DNA of 45,184 nt from Desulfobacterales bacterium. Its GTDB lineage: Bacteria; Desulfobacterota; Desulfobacteria; Desulfobacterales; Desulfosalsimonadaceae. Below, one piece after another: positions 35,559 to 44,545 of the stretch (its first letter is position 1; the number at the start of each line of letters is the position of its first letter). The DNA lies in NCBI GenBank assembly GCA_018335195.1, contig JAGXKN010000027.1, positions 1-45,184 of the forward strand. Reading direction: 5' to 3'. Position numbers and translations under genes: made by a program. Under the pieces are notes generated by a model, which ran no database searches, had not been told where the DNA came from, and saw nothing but the letters and a program-made list of their open reading frames with translations.

Positions 35559-36687
35559 TCCGATTCGTCATCATCAGTTTTTCCACCTGATTGCAGCCCA
35601 TGCCAAGGAAATCATTCGGGAGCCCGCGGTGATTTTCTGGGGCATTATTTTTCCCATGCTGATTTCCCTGGGCCTGGGCCTGTCATTTACCCAGACCCGA
35701 GACGTGGTGCACCATGTGGGGGTGATCTCCGATTCGGCGGATGCGGGGCGAAACGATTCGAAAATTCACGCGTTTCTGCGGGAGCACGGCCAAAAGGTGT
35801 CCGAACCGGCGGGCCATGCCCCGAAATACAGGCTGACTGTTGAAAATCCGCAGTTGGGCGATACAACCTTCGTGTTTACCCAAACAGACTGGAAAACCGC
35901 CACGGTCCTGCTCAAGCGCGACAGGCTCCATCTGATTGTCGAGCCGGCAGGCGGGGGCATAGAGTATCATTTTGATCCCCGCAATCCGGACGCAGAGCTG
36001 GCCTACCTGAAACTGACCAAGGCAATCTCCGGCAGGCCGGTTGCCAGCCCGGAGATCGCCGGCAACATCGAGCCGCTGACAGTGACCGGCACCCGCTATA
36101 TCGATTTCCTTGTTCCCGGGCTGATCACCATGGGGGCGATGATGTCGTGCATGTGGGGCATCAGCTACGGCATGATCGACAAGCGGTCCAAAAAGCTGCT
36201 GCGGCGGATGGTGGCCACGCCCATGAGAAAGTCCAATTTTCTTATGGCCCTGATGGTGGTGCGCATCGGCATGAACATTATTGAAGCGGTGCTTTTGTTC
36301 ATATTTGCCTACCTGGTATTCGACATTGCCGTGCAGGGCAGCATTGCCGCCCTGATCGTGATTTTCCTGGCAGGCAACATCGCTTTCTGCGGTATTGCGA
36401 TTTTTGTTTCCTCGCGCACGGCCAATACAGAGGTGGGCAACGGTCTGGTCAATGCGGTGGTGCTGCCCATGACGGTGATGTCCGGCATTTTTTTCTCCTA
36501 TCACAACTTTCCGGACTGGAGTGTTCCGTTCATTCAGAAATTGCCGCTAACCCTGTTTACCGACGGCATCCGCAGCATTTTCAACGAAGGGGCGGGCTTT
36601 GTTGAAACCGGGATCCCGGCCGCCATTCTGGTGGCAGTGGGGGGGATTTTCTTTTCCCTCGGGTTGCGGGTATTTCGCTGGCACTGA
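35551..36687 (+). CDS. ABC-2 type permease
   Basis: A 378-residue inner-membrane subunit pairing with the ATPase just upstream. One N-terminal hydrophobic segment (PAVIFWGIIFPMLISLGLGL, about 26-45) is followed by an extracytoplasmic domain of about 130 residues, then five hydrophobic segments from about 185, as in YhhJ/DrrB-like exporters. The sequence GNGLVNAVVLPMTVMSGIFF and the NFPDWSVPFIQKLPLTLFTDG region match the ABC-2 membrane signature. The start ATG at 35551 overlaps the ATPase stop by 8 nt (ATGAGTAA). A 9-nt-periodic inverted repeat follows 30 nt after the stop. Confidence 0.9.
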   Translation: MSNPIRHHQFFHLIAAHAKEIIREPAVIFWGIIFPMLISLGLGLSFTQTRDVVHHVGVISDSADAGRNDSKIHAFLREHGQKVSEPAGHAPKYRLTVENPQLGDTTFVFTQTDWKTATVLLKRDRLHLIVEPAGGGIEYHFDPRNPDAELAYLKLTKAISGRPVASPEIAGNIEPLTVTGTRYIDFLVPGLITMGAMMSCMWGISYGMIDKRSKKLLRRMVATPMRKSNFLMALMVVRIGMNIIEAVLLFIFAYLVFDIAVQGSIAALIVIFLAGNIAFCGIAIFVSSRTANTEVGNGLVNAVVLPMTVMSGIFFSYHNFPDWSVPFIQKLPLTLFTDGIRSIFNEGAGFVETGIPAAILVAVGGIFFSLGLRVFRWH

Positions 36688-36717
36688 ATGCAGCCGTCCG
36701 GAAGCCCGCATTATTTT

Positions 36718-36809
36718 AACACGAAGCATCCGAAGCAAAAGAAAGACGACCGCGAAGTTTTTGGTTTTTTTAATTTTCCCTCTTCGTGATCTTCGTGTGC
36801 TTCGTGGTT
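36718..36809. repeat. Imperfect inverted repeat with CTTCGTG-type units
   Basis: The right arm holds three 9-nt units CTTCGTGAT, CTTCGTGTG, CTTCGTGGT (36782-36808). The left arm (36718-36757) has the complementary forms ACACGAAGC and related GAAG units, with a T-rich middle. Such 'CGAAG/CTTCG' intergenic repeats occur in many environmental bacteria. It may act as terminator of the exporter operon, being 30 nt past the stop. Confidence 0.6.
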
Positions 36810-36943
36810 CCGGAACCTTTTTCCCGGGCCGGCAAAGATACCTGTTGCAATTGTCATTCAAAAATATTATGATTCATTATTAATATTAATTTGGTTTCGT
36901 GTCTGAATGAGAACCGGCCTTTCGCGATATATCTGCGCGGGGC

Positions 36944-37080
36944 TTAAATTTTAAACCTCGCCACATCCGGCGTATACTTGACGGTTAAAATTTCGCCTTC
37001 CTTGATTTCAGAGAAAATCTCCGGCTTTCCTTCCGGCACCCGTAATGCATCCAAGCACAACAGAACGATCAGAAAAAAGG
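36944..37080 (-). pseudogene. Possible C-terminal remnant of a small protein
   Basis: Reading leftward, a frame open from about 37080 yields [20 protein letters not shown] and ends VARFKI at the stop 36944-36946. The sequence looks like the end of a small beta-strand-rich protein rather than random codons. A hydrophobic stretch ([12 protein letters not shown]) precedes it and a stop lies upstream, with no start or ribosome site. It may be the tail of a lost gene. The remaining part of the gap 36688-37086 holds the inverted repeat and AT-rich sequence only. Confidence 0.35.
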
Positions 37081-37086
37081 CAATTC

Positions 37087-38544
37087 ATGAAAAAACACCA
37101 ATTGATGGCCAGGACACATAGCGGCGATTCCAAGCGCGCGACGGATTCGCTAAGCGCCGCCGGTGCCGGGAGTCACAGCAAAACTTCAAGCAACACGGAA
37201 CAGCAAATGTCTGACGCGACCCATTCCGAAACCGAGCAGTGGAATGTATCCGAATTCCAGGTCTCCCCTGCAGCGGGCAGGACCCGGTTTCACGATTTCG
37301 ACCTGCCCGATCCGATAATGCGCGCCATAAGCGACCTGGAATTCGAATATTGCACGCCGATCCAGGCAGAGATCATGCCGGCTTCGCTTGCCGGAAAAGA
37401 CGCCAGCGGCCGCGCCCAGACCGGGACGGGGAAGACGGCGGCATTTCTGATCTCCCTGATGACCCGGATACTGCAGAATCCCGCGGAGAAAAAAAGAAAA
37501 AAAGGCACACCCCGCGTGCTCATACTTGCGCCCACCCGGGAACTGGTGCTTCAGATCACAGACGAGGCCCGGCAGCTGGCTGATTACACCAAAATCCGGA
37601 TTGTGCCGGTGTTCGGCGGCATGGACTATGTCAAGCAGCAGAATCAATTGGGATCGGATCCCCTGGATATCGTGGTGGCCACCCCGGGGCGGCTGTTGGA
37701 TTTTCACCGCAAGCATGTGGTGACGCTCAATCAGATCGAAGCCCTGGTGATCGACGAGGCCGACCGCATGCTGGACATGGGGTTTATTCCGGATGTCCGC
37801 AAAATTATCCGCAGTACCCCGCCAAAGGGACAGCGCCAGACCCTGCTGTTTTCGGCAACGCTTACCCAGGAGATCATGCGGCTTTCCGAGCAGTGGACAA
37901 AAGAGCCGGTCACCGTTGAAATCGAGCCCGAGCAGGTGGCCGTGGACACCGTGGAGCAGATTGTCTACATCGTGACCATGGAGGAAAAGTTCGGACTGCT
38001 CTACAATATCATTGAAAAAAAGGAACTCGACCGGGTTCTGATCTTCTGCAACCGCAAGGACGAAGTGCGGCGCCTGACCCAGACCCTGTCGCGCTACGGG
38101 ATCAACTGCGATATGATTTCCGGGGACGTGGATCAGAAAAAGCGCATGTCCCGCCTCAATGCCTTTAAGACCGGAAAGATCCGTGTGCTGGTGGCAACCG
38201 ACGTGGCCGGCCGGGGGATTCACATCGAGGGGATGAATCACGTGATCAATTTTACGCTTCCCCACGATCCCGAGGATTATGTCCACCGCATCGGCCGGAC
38301 CGGGCGGGCCGGGGAACTGGGCACATCCATCAGTTTCGCGGACGAGGATGACGCCTTCTACATCCCGGCCATTGAGCAGTACCTGGGCCGCAAGCTTGAC
38401 TGCATTGAGCCCCCAGAGCAGTGGCGGATCATGCCCGAGGCGCCGCCGCGGAAAAAGGGGGATGACCCGGAAGATATTGCCAGCCGGCCGCCCCGGAAAA
38501 AAAGAAGCTCCGGCGGGGGCAACAGGCGGCGCAAACGGAACTAA
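37087..38544 (+). CDS. DEAD-box ATP-dependent RNA helicase (RhlB/RhlE-like)
   Basis: A 485-residue helicase. After a low-complexity Ser/Thr-rich leader of about 70 residues come all core motifs: CTPIQ (Q motif), AQTGTGKT (I), PTRELVLQI (Ia), TPGRLLDF (Ib), [13 protein letters not shown] (II, DEAD), SATLTQE (III), [11 protein letters not shown] (IV), [20 protein letters not shown] (V) and [10 protein letters not shown] (VI). A basic tail ([18 protein letters not shown]) resembles the RNA-binding end of RhlB and RhlE. ATG 37087 has AAGG upstream; ATG 37207 is an alternative that drops the leader. It acts in mRNA decay or ribosome assembly. The stop overlaps the convergent ferritin-like gene's stop. 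Confidence 0.93.
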   Translation: MKKHQLMARTHSGDSKRATDSLSAAGAGSHSKTSSNTEQQMSDATHSETEQWNVSEFQVSPAAGRTRFHDFDLPDPIMRAISDLEFEYCTPIQAEIMPASLAGKDASGRAQTGTGKTAAFLISLMTRILQNPAEKKRKKGTPRVLILAPTRELVLQITDEARQLADYTKIRIVPVFGGMDYVKQQNQLGSDPLDIVVATPGRLLDFHRKHVVTLNQIEALVIDEADRMLDMGFIPDVRKIIRSTPPKGQRQTLLFSATLTQEIMRLSEQWTKEPVTVEIEPEQVAVDTVEQIVYIVTMEEKFGLLYNIIEKKELDRVLIFCNRKDEVRRLTQTLSRYGINCDMISGDVDQKKRMSRLNAFKTGKIRVLVATDVAGRGIHIEGMNHVINFTLPHDPEDYVHRIGRTGRAGELGTSISFADEDDAFYIPAIEQYLGRKLDCIEPPEQWRIMPEAPPRKKGDDPEDIASRPPRKKRSSGGGNRRRKRN

Positions 38545-39002
38545 TCCCCGTAAAGCGCCTTGTAGGCCCTTTCAATCCGGAGCTTGTGATGGGCCTCTTC
38601 TTTTGCCAGCCCGATAAAAAGCAGGCTCACGGCATGATCGTCAGAGTTTTCCGCCAGCATGGAATAGAGCTGATGGGACTTGTCCTCCCGCTTCATGGCC
38701 AGAAGCAGGGCATCCTTGAAATCAAGGTCGACGGCCGGAGATACTTTCGGGGCGTTTTCGGCAAGCGCAAGATCGTTGACCGGTTTTATAATGTTGGCAA
38801 AAATCCGTTCCAACCCCTCGGCCTCCAGGTTTTCCAGGGTTTCGCGGTGTTTTTCCTCCTCGTGGGCAAAATCCATGAAAATCTGTTTCATGAAGGTGTC
38901 ATTTGTCTGCCGGGCCAGTTCGAGGTAGAACTGACGCGCGGCTTCTTCCCGTTCTGCGGCAAAAGCGATAACTTCTGCAAAGGTCCGGAATCCTGGCTGC
39001 AT
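38541..39002 (-). CDS. Ferritin-like / rubrerythrin-domain diiron protein
   Basis: A 153-residue four-helix-bundle protein. Carboxylate and His ligands are seen as [23 protein letters not shown] (ExxH), [13 protein letters not shown] and [13 protein letters not shown] (ExxH). It lacks the C-terminal rubredoxin domain with its CxxC motifs, so it is a stand-alone erythrin-like protein. These act in peroxide or oxygen defence of anaerobes, or iron handling. GAAAGGA precedes the ATG at 39002. The gene converges on the helicase gene with overlapping stop codons (CTAA) and diverges from the aldo/keto reductase, sharing a 139-nt promoter region. Confidence 0.87.
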   Translation of the reverse strand: MQPGFRTFAEVIAFAAEREEAARQFYLELARQTNDTFMKQIFMDFAHEEEKHRETLENLEAEGLERIFANIIKPVNDLALAENAPKVSPAVDLDFKDALLLAMKREDKSHQLYSMLAENSDDHAVSLLFIGLAKEEAHHKLRIERAYKALYGD

Positions 39003-39141
39003 TGAAAAATCCTTTCGGAATGTGCATATTTGTTAAAGTATGAAATCCGGATTTGAATTTATGGGATTTGTCCGCAAATTGCAACATCAATGAGAACCGG
39101 GCACGGAGGAACACTTCCCGGCGAAAAGGAGGAAATCGGAA

Positions 39142-40140
39142 ATGGAGCATACAGAGATTTACGGGCTGGCGCAGAAAGCGACCCGGGTCGGCCTGGGCAC
39201 TTGGGCCATCGGTGGATGGATGTGGGGCGGAACGGATGCGGACCAGTCCATCCGGACCGTTCACGCGGCCCTGGACCAGGGCGTGAACCTGATTGACACT
39301 GCACCGGTTTACGGTTTCGGCACCTCCGAGGAACTCGTGGGCAAGGCCGTATCCCAGTACGGCGGCAGGGAAAATATCATCCTGGCCACCAAGGTCGGGC
39401 TGGAATGGGATGACGCCCAAAAGGGGGTCTGGCGCAATTCTTCTCCCGAGCGCATCCGGCGGGAAGTCGAGGACAGCCTCAGGCGGCTTCGTACCGATTA
39501 CATTGATATCTACCAGATCCACTGGCCCGATCCCCGGGTACCCATTGAGCAAACCGCACAGACCATGGCCGAACTCAAAAAGGAAGGCAAGATCCGGGCC
39601 GCCGGGGTGAGCAATTACACCCCGGAACAAATGGATGCCTTTCGCTCGGCATGTGAACTTTCTGTCTGCCAGCCGCCCTACAATATTTTTGAACGCGCCA
39701 TTGAAAGCGAGATCCTGCCGTACTGCATCAAAAACGGTATTGCCACCCTGACTTACGGCGCCTTGTGCCGCGGGCTGCTGACCGGGAAAATGACCCGGGA
39801 CCAGCAGTTTACCGGCGATGATTTGCGGAAGATGGACCCCAAGTTCAAGCAGCCCCGCTTTGACCAGTACCTGGAGGCTGTGGACCGGTTGCGGGAACTG
39901 GCCGAATCCAGGGGGGATAAGCAGTTGCTGCACCTGGCGGTGCGTTTCGTGCTGGACCAGGGCGCCAGCGTTGCCCTGTGGGGCGGCCGCCGGCCCGGTC
40001 AGATGGAACCGCTGCCCGGGATTTCCGGGTGGGAGCTTTCTGCCGAAGACTTGCAGGAAATCGACCGGATCCTGGAGCAGGCCGTGACCGATCCAGTGGG
40101 TCCCGAGTTCATGGCCCCGCCCGCCAGAAAATCCGGATAA
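39142..40140 (+). CDS. Aldo/keto reductase
   Basis: A 332-residue TIM-barrel NADPH-dependent oxidoreductase. The catalytic tetrad is visible: Asp and Tyr in LIDTAPVYGFGTSEELVG, Lys in ILATKVGLEW and His in YQIHWPDP. The family substrate-binding and cofactor regions GVSNYTPEQM and VALWGGRRPGQM follow. A very good ribosome site (AAAAGGAGG) precedes the ATG. It is of the AKR-11/12-like, so-called 'general stress' group by its AQKATRVGLGTWAIGGWMW start. It may reduce carbonyls or sugar derivatives; no substrate is given by context. A terminator-like hairpin follows 38 nt after the stop. Confidence 0.93.
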   Translation: MEHTEIYGLAQKATRVGLGTWAIGGWMWGGTDADQSIRTVHAALDQGVNLIDTAPVYGFGTSEELVGKAVSQYGGRENIILATKVGLEWDDAQKGVWRNSSPERIRREVEDSLRRLRTDYIDIYQIHWPDPRVPIEQTAQTMAELKKEGKIRAAGVSNYTPEQMDAFRSACELSVCQPPYNIFERAIESEILPYCIKNGIATLTYGALCRGLLTGKMTRDQQFTGDDLRKMDPKFKQPRFDQYLEAVDRLRELAESRGDKQLLHLAVRFVLDQGASVALWGGRRPGQMEPLPGISGWELSAEDLQEIDRILEQAVTDPVGPEFMAPPARKSG

Positions 40141-40178
40141 ATCCGTATTATAGCCCCGGCGGATCGCCCTGTGAAGAT

Positions 40179-40201
40179 CCGGGAAGCTCCAGGCTTTTTT
40201 T
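40179..40201 (+). terminator. Intrinsic terminator after the aldo/keto reductase gene
   Basis: CCGGGA and TCCAGG pair with one mismatch around AGC, followed by C and seven Ts. The stem is short, but the T-run is good. Confidence 0.45.
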
Positions 40202-40236
40202 GCAGCGCCTCACAATATTGGAAGCTCCTGGGAAAA
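40183..40236 (+). repeat. Imperfect 54-nt direct repeat, unit A
   Basis: Aligns without gaps to 40651-40704 at about 40 of 54 positions. Shared stretches include GAAGC, TTGCAG, GCCT, ATTG, AAGCT and CTG. Unit A partly overlaps the terminator hairpin. Confidence 0.55.
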
Positions 40237-40650
40237 ACCAGTCTTTAAGGCTTATCCGCGTGCATCGCTTGCCGGGACAGCCGCCTGTCGCTGCACTCGG
40301 GCCGGGCATCTCTAAGGCTTGCTTCGCGGCGGCTCAGCCAAAGCCGGCCGCCTGCTCCGCCTCGCCAAGAGCTTCTTCGGCCCTCGTGCAATGCGCCATG
40401 CGGCAGCCCCGTCAATCTCCGCACGGGAAAACCCAGCCGGAGATCCGCAGCCTGATTTAAGGCTTCTCTGTCCCGAGGGTCTATCATTGAAATCCAGGGT
40501 ATTTGAAACCCCGGAATGTTAAACGGCGTGCCCTTTCGGGGGATCTGGACAGGGCCGGACGGCGGGGGTGATTTGTGAGATGCATTGAGCGCGCCAGCGG
40601 TCAGCATTCGAACAAATTATCCCCGCAGGCCGGTTCCTGCGAAAACCCTT

Positions 40651-40704
40651 GAAGCCCCACGTATTTCTTGCAGAGCCTGACAGAATTGAAAGCTTCTGAA
40701 AACG
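40651..40704 (+). repeat. Imperfect 54-nt direct repeat, unit B
   Basis: Second unit, 468 bp after unit A and in the same orientation, with the common core TTGCAG-N-GCCT-N-ACA. It is separated from A by the GC-rich structured segment. Confidence 0.55.
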
Positions 40705-40837
40705 GATCGGGTAGACTGTCGAGACCGTTGGCCAGGTCGGGACGGGGGATTTGAAGGATGTGTTGCGGTATAGGATTGTGTGTAAAGTCCGGGCCCGGCA
40801 GGTCGAAACGTAAGGGTATGGCTCTCGATATTTGCTC

Positions 40838-40866
40838 TTGACGGATTTGCCCGCACCCTTTATGGG
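40838..40866 (+). promoter_or_regulatory. Possible promoter of the sucrose synthase gene
   Basis: TTGACG (40838-40843), a 17-bp spacer and TATGGG (40861-40866). The -35 is strong and the -10 weak. The leader would be about 75 nt, with an AAAGGAGG ribosome site before ATG 40947. Confidence 0.4.
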
Positions 40867-40946
40867 AACAAAATGCATGTGCATGAAAGCAGTTGCATCC
40901 GGGTGCGGAAGCATCCGGACACGAGCGTCAAAGGAGGATTTTCTGC

Positions 40947-43358
40947 ATGTCCGTGCCCAACCTGATTTCCGGGCTGATTCCGGAAGCCGAGCAGAAGGAT
41001 TTTTCCGATTTTATTTATCTGCTCAGCAGCGGGGAGAAAAAATACCTGCTGCGCAACGATATCTGGCTTGAGTGGGAGAAATGGTGCCGGGACAATAGCA
41101 AGGAAAAAGATTTTACCGCCAATTCCGCCATTGCCCGGTTTCTGGCCCGGGTACCGGAAATGCTGTTCCCCGACAGCATCGCCCTGATCCTGCACCGCTA
41201 CACCATGGGACGGTACCGGATTTATCGGCTCAGCGCCAACCGGGATCACATGGAAGAGATCTCGATCAACCGCTACCTGGACTACAAGGATGCCTACGTG
41301 CTGGGCAACCGGGCCTGGACCAACCGCGATGCCCTGGAGCTTGATTTCATGCCCTTCTACGATTATGCCCCGACCATCCGGAACGTCCGAAACGTGGGCA
41401 ACGGCATCAGCTTTTTAAACAAGCATATGTCCAGCAGCCTGTTTAACAAGGCAGACGACTGGGGCAGAAAACTCTTCGAGTTTTTGCGGATTCACAGGAT
41501 CAACGGCCAGCAGTTGCTTGTCAACCCGGATATCCTGGAGGGACTCGATGATTTTCTCTCCGCTCTGGAGGAAACCATTGACGAGCTGGCCGAACAGGAT
41601 CCCGAAATCCCGTATGATCAGCTCAAACCGCACCTGAAAAGCCGGGGTTTTGAGCCCGGCTGGGGGCACAACGCGGGACGGGTTCGGGAGACAATGGCAC
41701 TGCTGCACGGGCTTTTTCACGAGCCGCGCAGTGCGGACCTGGAGGAATTCATTTCCCGGGTGCCCATGATTTCAAAAGTCGCCATTATTTCCCCGCACGG
41801 CTGGTTTGCCCAGGAAAACGTGCTGGGAAAGCCGGACACCGGGGGACAGGTGATCTATATTCTCGACCAGGTGCGCGCTCTGGAGGCGCACCTGATCCGG
41901 GAATTCGATTGGGCCGGCATAGACGTCACCCCCCGGGTGGTGGTGGTTACCCGCCTGATCCCGAATGCGGGCGACACCTCCTGCAACCAGCCCAGGGAGG
42001 ATATTGTCGGCACAAAACATGCCTATATCCTGCGCCTACCGTTTTACGACAGCCAGGGCCGCCTGCAGAAAGACTGGATATCCAGGTTTAAAATATGGCC
42101 GTACCTGGACCGTTTTGCCTCGGACTGCGAGCGGGACCTGATGGCCGAGTTCCAGGGCCGGCCGGATTTGATCATTGGTAACTACTCGGATGGCAACCTG
42201 GTGGCCACCCTGCTTTCGGATCGGTTGGACGTGATCCACTGCACCATCGCCCATGCGCTGGAAAAAACCAAATACCTGTTTTCAGATCTGTACTGGCAAG
42301 ACATGGAGCCGGATTATCATTTTTCCTGCCAGTTTACCGCGGATCTGCTCTCCATGAACAAGTCCGACTTCATCATCACGAGCACCTACCAGGAGATCGC
42401 AGGAACCGAGACCCGGTTCGGGCAGTACGAGTCCTACCAGTTCTACACCATGCCCGGGCTCTACCAGGTGGTCAACGGGATCAACCTGTTTAACCCGAAG
42501 TTCAACGTGGTGCCGCCGGGCGTGGACGAGGCCAATTATTACCCGTATTTTGAAACCGGGAGCCGGGCGTCCAGCCGCCGCAGCCACTGGGAAAAGCGCA
42601 TTTTTACAGAGGAAAGCACGGACGTATACGGCCAATTGACAGATCCGCAAAAACCTCCGATCTTCACAATGGCGCGCCTGGACCGGATCAAGAATATCAC
42701 CGGGCTGGTCGAAGCCTTTGGCATGCATTCCGAACTGCGGGCCCGCTGCAACCTGATCGTGGCAGCAGGGACCATTCACCTGGGGGAATCCGAGGATACC
42801 GAGGAGCAGAGCGAGATCCTTCGGATGTATGAACTCATTGACAAGTATGACATGGAAGGCCATATCCGCTGGCTGCCGAGTGTGCCGAAACAGGAAACCG
42901 GCGAGGTCTACCGGATCATTGCGGACAACCGGGGCATGTTTGTCCAGCCCGCGCTTTTCGAGGCTTTCGGCCTCACCGTGCTCGAGGCCATGCAATGCGG
43001 CCTGCCCACCTTCGGCCCCGTATTCGGCGGGCCTTCGGAGATCATCCGCGACGGCGTCAGCGGATACCTCATGAACACCAGCCAGCCGGACCTGATCGCA
43101 GATGTGATATGGAAGTTTATCTCTGAATGCGACAAGGATCCCGAAAAATGGCAGAAGATTTCTAAGAAAGGCATGGAGCGGGTGCAGGAGAAATTCACCT
43201 GGAAACAGTACAGCAACAAACTCTTCAGCCTGACCAAGCTCTATGGGTTCTGGCGCTATACCGAGTCCCAGGCCGGCATGGTCAAGCTTCACCGCTACTG
43301 CGACCTGCTGTATCACCTGTTTTTAAAGCCGCGGGCAAAAGCCATGGAACATTACTGA
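40947..43358 (+). CDS. Sucrose synthase
   Basis: An 803-residue GT4-type glycosyltransferase that reversibly makes sucrose and NDP from NDP-glucose and fructose; plant and bacterial enzymes are about 790-810 residues. The ATG at 40947 has AAAGGAGG 10 nt upstream. The N-terminal regulatory domains (1-270) are present. The GT-B core starts at ISPHGWFAQENVLGKPDTGG, with MARLDRIKNITGLVEAFG, VPKQETGEVYRII, the nucleotide-sugar site EAFGLTVLEAMQCGLP (E-x7-E) and GPVFGGPSEIIRDG. Sucrose could serve as a compatible solute or a glucosyl store. No sucrose-phosphate synthase or invertase is nearby. It stands alone, preceded by a long structured region and converging on an acyl-CoA dehydrogenase. Confidence 0.94.
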   Translation: MSVPNLISGLIPEAEQKDFSDFIYLLSSGEKKYLLRNDIWLEWEKWCRDNSKEKDFTANSAIARFLARVPEMLFPDSIALILHRYTMGRYRIYRLSANRDHMEEISINRYLDYKDAYVLGNRAWTNRDALELDFMPFYDYAPTIRNVRNVGNGISFLNKHMSSSLFNKADDWGRKLFEFLRIHRINGQQLLVNPDILEGLDDFLSALEETIDELAEQDPEIPYDQLKPHLKSRGFEPGWGHNAGRVRETMALLHGLFHEPRSADLEEFISRVPMISKVAIISPHGWFAQENVLGKPDTGGQVIYILDQVRALEAHLIREFDWAGIDVTPRVVVVTRLIPNAGDTSCNQPREDIVGTKHAYILRLPFYDSQGRLQKDWISRFKIWPYLDRFASDCERDLMAEFQGRPDLIIGNYSDGNLVATLLSDRLDVIHCTIAHALEKTKYLFSDLYWQDMEPDYHFSCQFTADLLSMNKSDFIITSTYQEIAGTETRFGQYESYQFYTMPGLYQVVNGINLFNPKFNVVPPGVDEANYYPYFETGSRASSRRSHWEKRIFTEESTDVYGQLTDPQKPPIFTMARLDRIKNITGLVEAFGMHSELRARCNLIVAAGTIHLGESEDTEEQSEILRMYELIDKYDMEGHIRWLPSVPKQETGEVYRIIADNRGMFVQPALFEAFGLTVLEAMQCGLPTFGPVFGGPSEIIRDGVSGYLMNTSQPDLIADVIWKFISECDKDPEKWQKISKKGMERVQEKFTWKQYSNKLFSLTKLYGFWRYTESQAGMVKLHRYCDLLYHLFLKPRAKAMEHY

Positions 43359-43379
43359 CCGGGGTGGGTAATAGAGACC

Positions 43380-44525
43380 CTATAGGCCCATAAACTTGGC
43401 GGCGATGTTTTTCATGATCTCATTGGTGCCGGCAAAGATCGACATGACCCGCACGTCCCGCAAGCCGCGGGCAATGGGGCAGGCCTCGAAAAACCCGTAG
43501 TCGCCGTATAAGTCCATGCATCTCTGCGCGGTGCGCTTGGCCAGGTCCGTGATCCAGTACTTGGCCATGGAGGTTTCCACCACTACCTGTTCGCCGCCGG
43601 CATGCTCGGCAATGAGCTTGTCGAGAAACGTCCGGCCCAGCTTGACCTCGGTGGTCATTTCCACCAGGGCGAACTGGCATGCCTGATGCTTTGCCAGGGG
43701 TTTGCCGTGGGGGTCTTTGGTCTGCCTGCAGAAGTCCGTGGTCAGCTCCACCATCATTTCGGCTGCGGCCTGGGCGCCGATGGCTGTTACGAGGCGTTCC
43801 TGCTGCAGTTTCTCCATGAGCATGCCGAACCCGGCCCCGGGCTCGCCCAGGCGGTTTTCTTCGGGTATCCGGCAGTTGGTGAAAAACAGCTCTGCCGTGT
43901 CCTGGCTGTGAAACCCCATTTTTTCCAGATGCCGGCCCCGCTTGAATCCGGGGGTGCCGTCCTCCACGAGAAACAGGGACACGGCCCGGTAGGGGTCGGA
44001 GACGCCGGCTTCCTTGGCCGCAACGATCACCAGGTCGGAGTTGATTCCGTTTGAAATAAAGGTCTTGGAACCGTTTAAGACGATTTCGCCGTTGCCCTGT
44101 TCGGCCGTGCTGGTCATCCCGGCAAGATCGCTGCCCGCATCCGGCTCTGTCATGGCAACGGCCGTGATGATGTCGCCTGAAACGCAGCCGGGAAGGTATT
44201 TCTTTTTTTGGGCCTCGCTGCCAAAGGATTCAATATAGGGTACCACCACGTCGCTGTGCAGCGAGGAGGCCAGGCCGGTATGGTTGGTTCTGGCCATTTC
44301 CTCGGCGGCGATCACGGAATAGAGAAAATCTCCGCCCATGCCGCCGTATTCGGGTTTGACCGCCGTGCACAGAAATCCCTGCCGGCCCAGTTTTTTCCAG
44401 GCCCACTTGGGGGTGATGCGGTCCTTTTCCCACTGCTCCACGTGGGGCAGAATTTCTTCCTGCAGAAATCCGCGCATCCGCTGTCGAAATTCCCGGTGCT
44501 GCTCTGTGTATTGCAGTATTTCCAT
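43380..44525 (-). CDS. Acyl-CoA dehydrogenase (catalytic Glu probably on helix G)
   Basis: A 381-residue flavoenzyme. Seen are FLCTAVKPEYGGMGGDFLYS, AMTEPDAGSDLAGM, TFISNGINSDLVIVAA, KMGFHSQDTAELFF and the end IFAGTNEIMKNIAAKFMGL. The usual Glu of YEGT is Ala here, but the alternative base of LCAD and isovaleryl-CoA dehydrogenases is kept as Glu in LQQERLVTAIGAQAA, so activity is expected, likely on long or branched acyl-CoA. GGGAG lies upstream of the ATG at 44525. The next acyl-CoA dehydrogenase gene ends 20 nt upstream on the same strand, so the two form an operon. Confidence 0.93.
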   Translation of the reverse strand: MEILQYTEQHREFRQRMRGFLQEEILPHVEQWEKDRITPKWAWKKLGRQGFLCTAVKPEYGGMGGDFLYSVIAAEEMARTNHTGLASSLHSDVVVPYIESFGSEAQKKKYLPGCVSGDIITAVAMTEPDAGSDLAGMTSTAEQGNGEIVLNGSKTFISNGINSDLVIVAAKEAGVSDPYRAVSLFLVEDGTPGFKRGRHLEKMGFHSQDTAELFFTNCRIPEENRLGEPGAGFGMLMEKLQQERLVTAIGAQAAAEMMVELTTDFCRQTKDPHGKPLAKHQACQFALVEMTTEVKLGRTFLDKLIAEHAGGEQVVVETSMAKYWITDLAKRTAQRCMDLYGDYGFFEACPIARGLRDVRVMSIFAGTNEIMKNIAAKFMGL

Positions 44526-44545
44526 GGCGGCGGATTCTCCCGGTG

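Larger units (their letters stand above)
40141..40946. other. 806-nt gene-free region before the sucrose synthase gene
   Basis: No reading frame here has a ribosome site and protein-like composition. Contents seen: a terminator-like hairpin (40179-40201), two copies of a 54-nt direct repeat (40183-40236, 40651-40704), exact TTTAAGGCTT at 40244-40253 and 40456-40465 with a TCTAAGGCTT variant at 40311-40320, and inverted CGGGACAG/CTGTCCCG at 40273-40280 and 40468-40475. The promoter of the sucrose synthase gene is at 40838-40866. The middle is GC-rich and structured. Confidence 0.6.

Noticed and set aside
40519-40914. A 131-codon leftward frame in the gene-free region.
   Set aside because: No ribosome site, odd composition and overlap with repeat unit B and the promoter region; treated as non-coding.
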